A stretch of DNA of 63,789 bases, taken from Alphaproteobacteria bacterium. Its GTDB lineage: Bacteria > Pseudomonadota > Alphaproteobacteria > Rhizobiales > Beijerinckiaceae. The stretch covers positions 1 to 63,789 of the forward strand of contig VGCJ01000004.1 of NCBI GenBank assembly GCA_016870035.1. The letters are read 5' to 3'. The position numbers and the translations under genes are program-made. The notes under the pieces were generated by a model that was not told the DNA's origin, made no database searches, and saw only the letters and a program-made list of their open reading frames with translations. Of the stretch, positions 48,190 to 56,726 are shown one piece after another; the stretch's first letter is position 1; every line of letters begins with the position of its first letter.

Positions 48190-48912
48190 CTAGGCCTTGC
48201 GGGCTTTCAGCGCGAAAGCCGTAAAGACCCCGACAAGGACGAGCGCGAGACCAAACCAGGTCAGCGCATATTCAAGATGGTTGTTCGGTACTGAGACGAC
48301 CGTATGCCCGCCCTCCGGCCAGCGTCCAGGCACCGGAGTTGAATCAGCATCGACGATAAAGGGCGCCACACGCTCAAAACCAAAAGACGCGGCAATTGCA
48401 GCGGGATCGCGCAGGAAGCGGATATTTTTTTTGAGATCGTCTGTCGGGGTAAAAAGTCCGCGCCGCTCGGGCATCCGCATCAAACCCCTTATTGTGATTT
48501 GGCCTTCGATGAGACCAAGCGTGCGCTGCTCAGGCGCTTTCAACGCTTCGGGAACGAAGCCGCGATTGACGATCACCCGACTACCATCCTGAAGCGTGAG
48601 AGGCGTCAAAACAAAATATCCAGGCGCCGATCCGCCTTTACTGTCGGTGACAATAAAACCGAAGAGATGCGCTTCATGCTTGTGATCAAATTCGCCATTC
48701 ACCGTGATTTTTCGATAGGAATAATCATCAGGCTTTAACGCGGGCCATTCAGCCTCGAGCGGCATCGCAATAGTATCGGTTTTTAGCGATTGATCAATGC
48801 GCTTTAAGAGCGCCTCTTTCTCATAGAGTCTTTCGAGCTGCCAAATACCGAGCCCGCATAGAATGACGAAGGCTATCGCTGAGACAATCGCGGGAAGAAT
48901 GAGACGACGCAC
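48190..48912 (-). CDS. SURF1-family cytochrome oxidase assembly protein
   Basis: Inner-membrane assembly factor for the haem a site of aa3 oxidase. 240 residues with one membrane segment at each end (about 7-24 and 216-234). SURF1 motifs: LGIWQLERLYEKEALLKRI, YSYRKITVNGEFD, VNRGFVPEALKAPEQ, PNNHLEYALTWFGLALVLV. GTG start at 48912 with GAGG eight bases upstream. It ends the cox assembly cluster, before thrC. Confidence 0.95.
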   Translation of the reverse strand: MRRLILPAIVSAIAFVILCGLGIWQLERLYEKEALLKRIDQSLKTDTIAMPLEAEWPALKPDDYSYRKITVNGEFDHKHEAHLFGFIVTDSKGGSAPGYFVLTPLTLQDGSRVIVNRGFVPEALKAPEQRTLGLIEGQITIRGLMRMPERRGLFTPTDDLKKNIRFLRDPAAIAASFGFERVAPFIVDADSTPVPGRWPEGGHTVVSVPNNHLEYALTWFGLALVLVGVFTAFALKARKA

Positions 48913-48947
48913 AACAAAAACCTCTTTGAAAAAATCACGATCGGAAC

Positions 48948-49326
48948 TTAGCGTTCAAGCTGTCCTTGCTCGGCTTTGTGGCGATATTGCGAAGCAATCA
49001 GCCAGCCTTTAAGCGGTCGCAAAAGACCGAGCGAGACAATCACTGTAAGCGGTAAAAAAAATTGCTCCCAGAAGCCACAAAGGCGGCTCATAATTCGCAT
49101 CAATAATCAAAGCGGTGCCAACAACAATCGCGCCCGCAATCAGCATGATAAACACTGCCGGACCATCGCCTGAATCCGCGAAAGAATAATCAAGGCCACA
49201 CGCATCACAACGCGGCGCAAGGTCAATGAAGCCCGCGAATAAATGCCCTTCCCCGCAACGCGGGCAACGGCCTTTGATCCCCGCCATGATACCGGCATCA
49301 CCATGCGAGGGAACAGAAGCTGTCAT
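48948..49326 (-). pseudogene. DUF983 membrane protein, frameshifted in an A8/T8 homopolymer
   Basis: The start MTASVPSHGD, two CxxC knuckles (RCPRCGEGHLF and RCDACGLDYSF) and FIMLIAGAIVVGTALIIDA identify DUF983, a small membrane protein typical of alphaproteobacterial cox clusters. After LWLLGAIFF the reading ends at TAA after an unrelated tail (about 105 residues in all). One base fewer in the eight-base homopolymer at 49054-49061 restores LPLTVIVSLGLLRPLKGWLI followed by ASQYRHKAEQGQLER and a stop at 48948-48950. This fits the family's normal C-terminus and the gap before SURF1. Either a real indel or a sequencing error. Confidence 0.85.
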
Positions 49327-49346
49327 AAAAAAAATCCTTTCGGAAA

Positions 49347-49375
49347 TGAAAAAGGGGCGGCCAAAACCGCCCCTT
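49347..49375 (-). terminator. Hairpin terminator after coxC
   Basis: On the minus strand AAGGGGCGG, loop TTTTGG, CCGCCCCTT, then TTTTC. A perfect 9-bp stem between coxC and the DUF983 gene, so the assembly genes may have a separate or attenuated supply of transcripts. Confidence 0.85.
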
Positions 49376-49395
49376 CAAATTTTCTTTCGCCGTTC

Positions 49396-50262
49396 TTAGT
49401 GGCCGTGGAACGCAGCACCCCAATTCGATCCCCAAAGATAGATGGAGACGAAGAGGAAGAGCCACACAACGTCAACGAAGTGCCAGTACCAAGCAGCAAA
49501 TTCGAAACCGAGATGTTGCTTCGGCGTGAAATGACCTCTCGAGGCGCGCAGCAAGCACACTGCCAAGAAGATCGTTCCGATGATCACATGGAAGCCGTGA
49601 AAGCCGGTCGCCATAAAGAAGGTCGCGCCGTAAATATGACCGCCGAACGAGAACGGCGCATGCGCGTATTCATAAGCCTGCACGCAGGTGAAGACGAGGC
49701 CGAGAATAACCGTCAACCATAGGCCCTGCTTCAAACCCTGACGATCATTATGGAGAAGCGCGTGATGCGCCCATGTCACCGTTGTTCCCGATGTCAAAAG
49801 AATGAGTGTGTTGAGAAGCGGCAAATGCCAAGGATCGAACACTTCGATGCCTATCGGCGGCCAGTGACCGCCTGTGAACGCATGACGCAAGAAAGCCTTT
49901 TCTTCACCAGCATAAATGCTTGAGTCGAAGAAGGCCCAGAACCACGCCACGAAGAACATCACTTCGGAGGCGATGAACATGATCATGCCGTACCGATGAT
50001 GCATCTGCACAACTCGGGTATGATTGCCCTTATGCTCGGCTTCATTGATGACGTCCGACCACCAGGAAAGCATCGTGTAGAGAATGCCAAGAACACCGAC
50101 CGTGAAAATGATCGGACCAGCTTTCAACGAACCGATATGCATACCCTTCATGGTCATGATCGCGCCAACCGCGAAAATGAAGGCGCTGACCGAGCCTACA
50201 AACGGCCAAGGGCTCGGATCGACGATGTGGTAATCGTGGTTTCTTGCATGCGCGTCGGCCAT
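49396..50262 (-). CDS. coxC: Cytochrome c oxidase subunit III
   Basis: Inner-membrane subunit III of the aa3 oxidase, seven membrane helices, 288 residues. Family signatures: YHIVDPSPWPFVGSVSAFIF, HRYGMIMFIASEVMFFVAWF, WAHHALLHNDRQGL, FMATGFHGFHVIIGTIFL, and the C-terminal FAAWYWHFVDVVWLFLFVSI. GGAGATCTAGCT precedes the start at 50262; a longer frame to 50316 lacks support. Follows ctaG in the cluster. Confidence 0.96.
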   Translation of the reverse strand: MADAHARNHDYHIVDPSPWPFVGSVSAFIFAVGAIMTMKGMHIGSLKAGPIIFTVGVLGILYTMLSWWSDVINEAEHKGNHTRVVQMHHRYGMIMFIASEVMFFVAWFWAFFDSSIYAGEEKAFLRHAFTGGHWPPIGIEVFDPWHLPLLNTLILLTSGTTVTWAHHALLHNDRQGLKQGLWLTVILGLVFTCVQAYEYAHAPFSFGGHIYGATFFMATGFHGFHVIIGTIFLAVCLLRASRGHFTPKQHLGFEFAAWYWHFVDVVWLFLFVSIYLWGSNWGAAFHGH

Positions 50263-50319
50263 AGCTAGATCTCCGGTCTTCTTCGGGGCCCTTCTTGCGG
50301 ACGCCCACTCTATCAAGGG

Positions 50320-50913
50320 TTACAGTTGCGGTTTGGGCGGTTCTGTCAACTCCGCGACCGGTGTTTTCCGGCTCTTAGAGGGGAAGAATGTGTAGGAAAG
50401 CGTGATTGTATCGAGGGTGGCGATGTCTTTGTCGGTCACGAGCGCCGGATCGACGAAAAAGACGACGGGCACATCAAGCGTTTCGCCGGGCTTCAATGTG
50501 AGATCCGTGAAGCAGAAACATTGCAGCTTGTTGAAATAGGCCCCGGCCAAATCAGGCTGGACATTATAAGTCGCCTGCGCGGTCACGGGTTCCGCCGCAT
50601 TATTTGTGATCTTGTAGAAAATCGTTGCGGTCTCACCGATCTTCAAAGTCGTCACCTGCGTTTCCGCCTTGAATGTCCAAGGTAAACCTGGCGCAACATT
50701 CGCATCAAAACGAACCGAAATACTTTGCGCCAAGGCATTCTCGGGTGCGACACTTGCCACCTGTGTCGTACCGCCAAAGCCCGTCAATTGGCAGAAGAGC
50801 CGATAAAGCGGAACCGCCGCATAGGCCGCGCCCACCATCACACCCACAAGCGCAACGCACGCGATCAGCGTTGTGCGATTGGAAGCAATGCGAGGGGATG
50901 GCGCTTCAGACAT
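50320..50913 (-). CDS. ctaG: Cytochrome c oxidase assembly protein CtaG/Cox11
   Basis: Delivers copper to CuB of subunit I. 197 residues with one N-terminal membrane segment (about 13-33) and a periplasmic Ig-like domain. The copper motif is KLQCFCFTDLTLKPGETLDV with the two cysteines, preceded by YKITNNAAEPVTAQATYNV and followed by PVVFFVDPALVTD. It starts 3 bases after coxF. Confidence 0.96.
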   Translation of the reverse strand: MSEAPSPRIASNRTTLIACVALVGVMVGAAYAAVPLYRLFCQLTGFGGTTQVASVAPENALAQSISVRFDANVAPGLPWTFKAETQVTTLKIGETATIFYKITNNAAEPVTAQATYNVQPDLAGAYFNKLQCFCFTDLTLKPGETLDVPVVFFVDPALVTDKDIATLDTITLSYTFFPSKSRKTPVAELTEPPKPQL

Positions 50914-50916
50914 GGA

Positions 50917-51078
50917 TCAGATCGGACGGTTCAAAACATTGCCACCAAGTTTGGCGATAGTGACAACGAAAAACAAAATGACAAGCGCGCCTAAAAACCA
51001 CCCAAGCGCTCGAGAGCGTGCATTGCGGCGGCGAAGTTCTTCTTCAGTCAATTCGGGCAGATGCGAAGGGCCGCTCAT
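50917..51078 (-). CDS. Small membrane protein of the cox cluster, CoxF-like
   Basis: A 53-residue open frame, easily missed. It starts ATG at 51076-51078 and overlaps the ctaB stop as ATGA, and its TGA lies at 50917-50919 just before the ctaG start. Sequence: MSGPSHLPELTEEELRRRNA, then a single membrane segment ALGWFLGALVILFFVVTIAK and a short tail. The position between ctaB and ctaG is where Hyphomicrobiales carry coxF, a small membrane protein of unknown role. Identity is inferred from size, topology and place. Confidence 0.8.
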   Translation of the reverse strand: MSGPSHLPELTEEELRRRNARSRALGWFLGALVILFFVVTIAKLGGNVLNRPI

Positions 51079-52037
51079 TTCATCAAACTCCACGGAATGA
51101 AGGGAAGAAGCTGCTCAACAAGACGCGCGCCAAAGAGAGCAAACAAATAGATGATCGATGTACCGAACAAACGGAACGCGGCTTTGCGCCCTTCGTCCCC
51201 TTCACGTTTGCGATAAAGATCATAGGCAAAATAAGCGAGCACAACGCCGAAGGCCGTAGCGACAGTGAGATAAATCCATCCGGCGTGTGAAATCAGCGCC
51301 GGCGCCATTCCCACCGGAATAAGCGCGAGCGAGTAGATCAGGATTTGCAAACGCGTGGCATCAGGTCCTGCAACCACAGGCAACATCGGTACACCCGCGC
51401 GCGCATATTCATTGCTCTTCACAAGCGCTAAAGCCCAGAAATGCGGCGGCGTCCATACCAAGATCAAAAGGAAATAGAGAAAGCTCTCGAGGCTCACATC
51501 GCCTGTAACAGCCATATAACCGATCATCGGCGGGAACGCGCCCGCAGCACCACCGATCACAATATTTTGCGCAGTCCAATGTTTGAGCCACATCGTGTAA
51601 ATCACGACATAGAAGAAGATCGTAAACGCAAGAAACGCCGCAGATTGCCAATTCGCAATCAATCCCAAAAACAAAACAGATCCGAAAGAGAGCGTCATGC
51701 CGAAAGCAAGCGCTTCATTGGGCTTCACTGCGCCTGCAGGAATCGGCCGCGTCGATGTGCGCGCCATCATCGCATCAATGCTCGCATCATACCACATATT
51801 GAGACAGCCCGACGCGCCCGCACCGACGGCAATCGCAAGAAGACTCGCAAAGCCAAGAATCGGGTTGATCGGTTCAGGGGATGCGAGCATCCCCACCAGC
51901 GCCGTGAAAATCACGAGCTGCATCACGCGGGGTTTTAAAAGTTCGAAGTAATCGCGCGCAGTGCCGAAAGCGATTGTCGGCCGCTCTTCGTCATAAGCGG
52001 GTGAAGCGGGATCAAGAAGTTCAGCGGCAATCGTCAT
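51075..52037 (-). CDS. ctaB: Protohaem IX farnesyltransferase (haem O synthase)
   Basis: Adds a farnesyl group to haem b to give haem O, needed for aa3 oxidase. 320 residues, multi-spanning. FELLKPRVMQLVIFTALVGM at the start, the prenyltransferase site CLNMWYDASIDAMMARTSTR and YTMWLKHWTAQNIVIGGAAG with DVSLESFLYFL are the UbiA-family motifs. The stop overlaps coxF; coxA lies upstream behind a hairpin. Confidence 0.96.
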   Translation of the reverse strand: MTIAAELLDPASPAYDEERPTIAFGTARDYFELLKPRVMQLVIFTALVGMLASPEPINPILGFASLLAIAVGAGASGCLNMWYDASIDAMMARTSTRPIPAGAVKPNEALAFGMTLSFGSVLFLGLIANWQSAAFLAFTIFFYVVIYTMWLKHWTAQNIVIGGAAGAFPPMIGYMAVTGDVSLESFLYFLLILVWTPPHFWALALVKSNEYARAGVPMLPVVAGPDATRLQILIYSLALIPVGMAPALISHAGWIYLTVATAFGVVLAYFAYDLYRKREGDEGRKAAFRLFGTSIIYLFALFGARLVEQLLPFIPWSLMK

Positions 52038-52065
52038 GGCGAGCGTTGTTGTTCCGTAACGGGAA

Positions 52066-52087
52066 AGAGCGGGGGTGCCCCCGCTCT
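52066..52087 (-). terminator. Hairpin between coxA and ctaB
   Basis: Stem AGAGCGGGGG with CCCCCGCTCT around a two-base loop, followed on the minus strand by TTTCCCG. Strong stem but weak T tract, so it may attenuate or stabilise the coxBA message rather than end it. Confidence 0.6.
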
Positions 52088-52139
52088 GATTAATTTAAAA
52101 AGATTCCCTCGAGAGCGGAGGTCCGCCTCACGAATTCCC

Positions 52140-53753
52140 TTAGTGACCGCTTCCAGAGAAACGCGGCAGCATGTCAAATTGATGGTGCGGAGGTGGTGAG
52201 CTCAAGGTCCATTCGAGCGTCTTAGCCCCTTCACCCCATGGATTATTCACCGCACGAACCGGGCTCAGATAAGCGCGCAAAATGCCATAGAAGAAAATCA
52301 GCAAGCCGGCAGCGAAGATGTATGAGCCATAGGAGGAGATACGGTTCCACCCCGCAAAAGCTTCCGGGTAGTCAACATAGTGACGCGGCATGCCCGAAAG
52401 ACCCGTGAAATGCATCGGGAAGAAGAGCACGTTCGAACCAACAAAGGCAACCCAGAAATGGAAAATGCCGATCCAATCCGGAATGATGCGGCCCGACATT
52501 TTCGGGAACCAATAATAGAAGCCCGCAAAAATCGAGAACACCGCACCAAGCGATAAAACATAGTGGAAATGAGCCACCACATAATAAGTATTATGAAGAT
52601 TCCTATCAATGCCCGCATTTGCGAGCACAATGCCGGTCACACCACCTATTGTAAAAAGAAAGATAAAACCCATTGCCCATTGCATCGGCGCAGTGAAGCG
52701 GATCGAACCACCCCACATCGTCGCAATCCACGAAAAAATTTTCACGCCCGTTGGTACCGCAATCACCATAGTGGCAAACATGAAATAACGCTGCGTATTG
52801 AGTGCGAGGCCCGCTGTATACATGTGGTGCGCCCACACGATGAAGCCAACAGCGCCAATAGCCACCATCGCATAAGCCATGCCAAGATAGCCGAAGATCG
52901 GCTTCTTCGAGAAGGTCGAGATGATGTGGCTGATCATGCCGAAACCCGGCAAAATCATGATGTAAACTTCTGGGTGACCGAAGAACCAGAAGAGATGTTG
53001 ATAGAGGATCGGATCACCGCCATTGGCCGAATCAAAGAAGGCCGTGCCGAAATTGCGGTCCGTCAACAACATCGTGATCGCACCGGCGAGAACCGGAAGC
53101 GAGAGAAGAAGCAGGAATGCCGTGACAAGAATCGCCCAGGCAAAAAGGGGCATCTTATGCATAGTCATGCCCGGCGCGCGCATATTCAAAATCGTTGTAA
53201 TGAAATTGATCGCACCAAGAATGGAAGACGCACCCGCCAAGTGGAGCGAGAGAATACCGAAATCAAGCGCAGGACCCGGATGACCCATGGTTGCGAGCGG
53301 AGGATACACTGTCCAACCGCCACCGAAACCATCTGAACCCGGAGCTCCTTCAACGAAGAGCGAGATGATCAACAGGCCTAACGCTGCGGGCAACAACCAG
53401 AACGAAATATTGTTCATGCGCGGGAACGCCATGTCAGGCGCGCCAATCATTAAAGGCACGAACCAGTTACCAAAGCCGCCGATAAGAGCAGGCATGACGA
53501 CAAAGAACACCATGATGAGGCCGTGACCCGTCACGAACACATTATAGGTTTGCGGATTGGTGAAATATTGAAGGCCCGGCTCTTGAAGCTCGAGACGCAT
53601 AGCAATGGAGAGGAAGCCCCCAACCAAACCCGCGATAATCGCGAAAAACAAATACATCGTACCGATGTCTTTGTGATTGGTCGACATAACCCAACGCTTC
53701 CAACCCGTCGGATTACCTTCTTGAGTCGCATTTAATGTCGCTGCCTGTGCCAT
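52140..53753 (-). CDS. coxA: Cytochrome c oxidase subunit I
   Basis: Catalytic subunit of the aa3 proton-pumping oxidase, 537 residues, twelve membrane helices. Haem and CuB ligands are seen in [36 protein letters not shown] (His-Pro-Glu-Val-Tyr crosslink), [10 protein letters not shown] and [18 protein letters not shown]. The E278-type glutamate is present in GHPEVY, the D channel Asn/Asp set in helix II and III is typical. It follows coxB on the same strand with 70 bp between. Confidence 0.97.
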   Translation of the reverse strand: MAQAATLNATQEGNPTGWKRWVMSTNHKDIGTMYLFFAIIAGLVGGFLSIAMRLELQEPGLQYFTNPQTYNVFVTGHGLIMVFFVVMPALIGGFGNWFVPLMIGAPDMAFPRMNNISFWLLPAALGLLIISLFVEGAPGSDGFGGGWTVYPPLATMGHPGPALDFGILSLHLAGASSILGAINFITTILNMRAPGMTMHKMPLFAWAILVTAFLLLLSLPVLAGAITMLLTDRNFGTAFFDSANGGDPILYQHLFWFFGHPEVYIMILPGFGMISHIISTFSKKPIFGYLGMAYAMVAIGAVGFIVWAHHMYTAGLALNTQRYFMFATMVIAVPTGVKIFSWIATMWGGSIRFTAPMQWAMGFIFLFTIGGVTGIVLANAGIDRNLHNTYYVVAHFHYVLSLGAVFSIFAGFYYWFPKMSGRIIPDWIGIFHFWVAFVGSNVLFFPMHFTGLSGMPRHYVDYPEAFAGWNRISSYGSYIFAAGLLIFFYGILRAYLSPVRAVNNPWGEGAKTLEWTLSSPPPHHQFDMLPRFSGSGH

Positions 53754-53823
53754 TCATTTATTCCTAAGGATCCATTATTGCAACAAAGCGGCGATGGTCG
53801 TCGCCCGGCTTCACTCAATTGAA

Positions 53824-54663
53824 TTATTCATTAGCCGCAAGCGCGACAGGTTTTACATCCTTCGAAGCAAATTTCTTTTTCGCTTCCGTAAGCCATGCCG
53901 CATATTTTTCTGCACTCACAATACGAACCGCAATCGGCATATAGGCATGATTAGCGCCGCACAAACGCGAGCACTGGCCGTAATACATGCCCTCACGATC
54001 GGTATTGAACCAAGTCTGATTCAAACGACCCGGCACCGCATCCATACGCACGCCGAAGGACGGAATTGCGAAATTATGAATGACGTCTGCGCCGACAACT
54101 TGAACAACTATTGTTTTGCCAGCGGGTAGCACCAATTCATTATCAACCGCCAGAAGCGCAGGCTGATTGGCCTTAACTGCATCTTCAGGGGAGAGCATAT
54201 AAGAATCAAAGGCGAAACCGCCGCCCTGATCTTCCGTATATTCGTAAGACCAATACCACTGATGCGCGACCGCTTTCACAGTGATGTCGGCCTTCGGCAA
54301 CTGAACCTGCATCGTCAAAAGACGGAAAGACGGGATCGCGATACCAACCAAGATCAACGCAGGAATGAGCGTCCAGGCGATTTCAAATCCGGTGTGATGA
54401 GTTGTCTTCGACGGAACCGGATTGACCTTCTCATTGAAACGGAAAACCACAATCGCAAGTAGCAAGAAAACAAAGGCAGCGATCACCGTGATCACAATGT
54501 TCACACTGTCGTGGAGCGTTCCCAAAAACTGGGCAATCTCTGTGACAGGTGTTTGCATATTTATCTGCCATGGCGAGGGCTGACCAGTTCCGGCGAAAGC
54601 CGCACCTGCAAAACAGGCCGACAGCAGAACGACGAGCGTGGCGCCGAAAGTCCAACGGGTCAT
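53824..54663 (-). CDS. coxB: Cytochrome c oxidase subunit II
   Basis: Electron entry subunit with the CuA site. 279 residues from ATG 54663; signal peptide, two membrane helices, and a periplasmic cupredoxin domain. The CuA motif reads GQCSRLCGANHAYMPI, with Arg where most relatives have Glu or Gln; that residue binds through its backbone, so activity is not excluded. WYWSYEY is the electron-entry aromatic patch. The open frame extends to 54729 without support. First gene of the cox cluster. Confidence 0.95.
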   Translation of the reverse strand: MTRWTFGATLVVLLSACFAGAAFAGTGQPSPWQINMQTPVTEIAQFLGTLHDSVNIVITVIAAFVFLLLAIVVFRFNEKVNPVPSKTTHHTGFEIAWTLIPALILVGIAIPSFRLLTMQVQLPKADITVKAVAHQWYWSYEYTEDQGGGFAFDSYMLSPEDAVKANQPALLAVDNELVLPAGKTIVVQVVGADVIHNFAIPSFGVRMDAVPGRLNQTWFNTDREGMYYGQCSRLCGANHAYMPIAVRIVSAEKYAAWLTEAKKKFASKDVKPVALAANE

Positions 54664-54944
54664 GATCGTGTTTTCTCCATCCAAACGCGGGATGCGTCTC
54701 ATTCTCGGATCACGAACGGGAAAAGCCATACCGACTCCTCAGTCCGGATTGTGCCGCCGCGTCTTACAATCATAAACAGGGAAAACGTGCAACATCCACA
54801 GCGGCTAATCTGTGCGTTTTCATGCGAAAGTCATAGGAGATGCGACAAAATAAACCTATTTTTAGGTACATGGTTTGACAGGGTCGGCCGCACCGACTTA
54901 GGTGACATATAAACTGTAGGAAAAGCCAAAGGCGGGGGTAAACC

Positions 54945-55460
54945 ATGGCTAAAATCTGGTTGAGGGGGGCATTTCTTGTCCTCTTAGCTCTGTGCCCGAC
55001 CCTTCCGAGCGTCGCCTCAAATCCGCCGGCGCAAGACCCTGCCATCCGCGGCATTTATGGCGAATGGGCACTGCGTTGCGACGTGCAACCGGGCTCAACG
55101 GTAGAACAATGTGCCCTCGTTCAAAATGTCTATGCCGAGGGCAAACCGGATCTCCAACTCGTTGTGTTGGTCGTGAAAGCTCCCGAAGGAGGGTATCTTT
55201 TGCGAGTTGTCGCTCCTTTGGGCATCATTTTACCGGCAGGTCTCGCACTTCGCATTGATAGCATAGACATCGGCAAAACTGGCTTTATGCGGTGTCTCGT
55301 CAATGGCTGTATGGCCGAAGTCGCCATGGATGAAGGCCTGATCGGCCGCTTCAGCACCGGCTCGACGGCGCTCTTCATCATTTTCCCGACGCCCAGCGAA
55401 GGGACTGGCCTACCCATCCCGCTCGCGGGCTTCGCCAATGGGCTTGCAAGACTGCCCTGA
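54945..55460 (+). CDS. Invasion-associated locus B (IalB) family protein
   Basis: 171 residues with a signal peptide (LVLLALCPTLPSVAS, cleavage near residue 23). Motifs of the family: GEWALRCDVQPGSTVEQCAL, DIGKTGFMRCLVNGCMAEVA with the cysteine pairs, and periplasmic beta structure. Named after Bartonella IalB, but the family is common in non-pathogenic Hyphomicrobiales and its role there is unknown. A lipoprotein gene follows after 41 bp. Confidence 0.9.
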   Translation: MAKIWLRGAFLVLLALCPTLPSVASNPPAQDPAIRGIYGEWALRCDVQPGSTVEQCALVQNVYAEGKPDLQLVVLVVKAPEGGYLLRVVAPLGIILPAGLALRIDSIDIGKTGFMRCLVNGCMAEVAMDEGLIGRFSTGSTALFIIFPTPSEGTGLPIPLAGFANGLARLP

Positions 55461-55501
55461 CCTCCCAATCTCTAGGCACGACAATTTTTGGAGACGACCC
55501 C

Positions 55502-56083
55502 ATGAATTTCTCTCTGACGAATTTCACCTCGTCGCGTTCCCTGTGTTTGGCCGCCCTCCTCTCGCTTGGCCTCGCGGGTTGCATGAGTTCAGGCGGATCG
55601 CAAAGCCCGAGCGGCACCGCGGGCGGCTCGTCATTATTTTCGAATTGGTTCGCGGCTCAAAAGACCGAACCCGCGCCGCAAGTCACAGCGGCCGCACCGG
55701 AACCGGAAGTCCCCTGCCCCAAAGTTGAAATTAGCGAGGGCGGTTCCACCCTGCGTCAAGGCAAAGGCAGCGATGTGAGTTTCCAATTTTCACTTCGCGA
55801 TGTGGCGCGTGAATGTTCGGCGGGTAAAAACGGTGCAATTGTCATGAAGATTGGTGTTGAGGGCATCGCCGTTATCGGCAAGGCAGGCAAGCCCGGTGGC
55901 GTTTCAGCACCGCTCGTTGTGACCGCGACCAAGAACGACAAAGTGGTCGCGACAAAGACCTTCACGCTGAAAACGACAATTCCCGCCGATGAAAATCAAA
56001 CCCAATTCCGCTTCATCGACCAAGGCTTCACGCTTCCCGCCGGATCTGACGACGCAGATGTGACGATTGGATTTAAGGGGTAA
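55502..56083 (+). CDS. Putative lipoprotein of unknown function
   Basis: 193 residues. The signal ends in LGLAGC with a lipobox Cys26. A low-complexity Ser/Gly/Pro stretch to about residue 75 is followed by a folded domain (CPKVEISEGGSTLRQGKGSD, then EGIAVIGKAGKPGGVSAPLV, and FRFIDQGFTLPAGSDDADVT). GGAG precedes the start by about eight bases. I do not recognise the family; it looks like a conserved Hyphomicrobiales envelope lipoprotein. Confidence 0.75.
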   Translation: MNFSLTNFTSSRSLCLAALLSLGLAGCMSSGGSQSPSGTAGGSSLFSNWFAAQKTEPAPQVTAAAPEPEVPCPKVEISEGGSTLRQGKGSDVSFQFSLRDVARECSAGKNGAIVMKIGVEGIAVIGKAGKPGGVSAPLVVTATKNDKVVATKTFTLKTTIPADENQTQFRFIDQGFTLPAGSDDADVTIGFKG

Positions 56084-56181
56084 GTGAAAATTCGTGATTG
56101 GGAACGTGAGCAAAGCGATCCCTAAAATCCAACACTTCAACTTAAAGCTGTATCCACCGCGCGATGCTTAGATCACCCCTC

Positions 56182-56194
56182 CGCGATGATCGCG
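56182..56194. promoter_or_regulatory. Palindrome CGCGATGATCGCG upstream of the structured RNA
   Basis: Six-base perfect arms around one T, about 25-30 bp before the proposed start of the RNA at roughly 56205. A dimeric regulator could bind here; no other evidence. Confidence 0.35.
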
Positions 56195-56204
56195 TCAGGG
56201 TTTG

Positions 56205-56441
56205 TGTTTTGGTGCGAGGCTGATAGTCTTTCCCTTAGGTCATGCACATCATGACTCGGGACTTAACAACCTCATCTAGTCCGGCAGAGCATCTGCCGAC
56301 ACCAAACTGCCCTGACGTGCTTTCACGTCGGGGTGGCGGCGTTATGTCCAGGCTGCAAAGCTAAAAGCGCTGCGGCCATCACTAGATGGCTTGTTAACAC
56401 CCCGGCATCAGCGCGCATTGCGCTGGCGCCATTTTCTTTTC
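56205..56441 (+). ncRNA. Candidate structured RNA of unknown family with its own terminator
   Basis: No gene is visible in 56084-56457, but the strand folds strongly. Hairpin 1 is GTCATG-CACAT-CATGAC (56239-56255). A long stem pairs TTAACAACCTCATCTAGT (56263-56280) with ACTAGATGGCTTGTTAA (56381-56397). It encloses CGGCAG-AGCAT-CTGCCG (56282-56298), a ten-pair stem around GACGTG-CTTT-CACGTC (56310-56333) and a weaker stem near 56351-56376. A terminator hairpin (CAGCGC-GCATT-GCGCTG inside GGC/GCC) with ATTTTCTTTTC ends it on the + strand. I tested SRP, RNase P, tmRNA and 6S-like features and could not assign it. It could be a trans-acting RNA or an attenuating leader of the next gene. Start is a guess. 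Confidence 0.6.
56402..56441 (+). terminator. Terminator of the candidate RNA
   Basis: GGC..CAGCGC, loop GCATT, GCGCTG..GCC, then ATTTTCTTTTC. It ends 16 bp before the ATG of the small orphan gene, so read-through could control that gene. Confidence 0.7.
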
Positions 56442-56457
56442 TAGGGAGTGACGGGGG

Positions 56458-56697
56458 ATGGAAAAGCCGCAAATCGATTTCACTCAACCCATGACATTTC
56501 AAAACGCGCTGCAAAATTTCGCGCTTTCTTTGGCCTGCGTGATGGTCGCCTTGCACGATGAAGTGAATTTCGGCGAAGATCGCGATCACGCCATTCTCAC
56601 TGCCGCCAATTTATTTTGCTCGATGCTCGAGGACGCACATACCGAAGCTGTTGCGCTTATGAACAAACTTGAACGTAGGATATTGGGGATGAATTAG
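56458..56697 (+). CDS. Hypothetical protein, 79 residues
   Basis: A short helical-looking protein (MEKPQIDFTQPMTFQNALQN, then LSLACVMVALHDEVNFGEDR, ending NKLERRILGMN) with no motif I recognise. GGGAG lies nine bases before ATG 56458 and codon use looks ordinary, so translation is plausible. It sits directly after the candidate RNA and its terminator and has no co-directional partner. No signal peptide or membrane segment is clear. Confidence 0.55.
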   Translation: MEKPQIDFTQPMTFQNALQNFALSLACVMVALHDEVNFGEDRDHAILTAANLFCSMLEDAHTEAVALMNKLERRILGMN

Positions 56698-56726
56698 CGC
56701 TTTTCAAAATGTTCAAGCTCTTAAAC

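Noticed and set aside
49243-53735. Several 70-260-codon + strand frames across the cox cluster
   Set aside because: All lie opposite well-identified cox genes, are rich in Arg/His/Pro by codon complement, and have no family features.
56323-56400. Minus-strand short peptide frame inside the structured RNA (ending in HNAATPT)
   Set aside because: It lacks a convincing ribosome site and runs against the strand on which the terminator works.
56205-56441. Assignment of the structured RNA to tmRNA, RNase P or SRP RNA
   Set aside because: No tag-peptide frame or tRNA-like end, no RNase P core sequence, and the SRP RNA is already present at 24.4 kb; 6S RNA could not be confirmed or excluded by eye.
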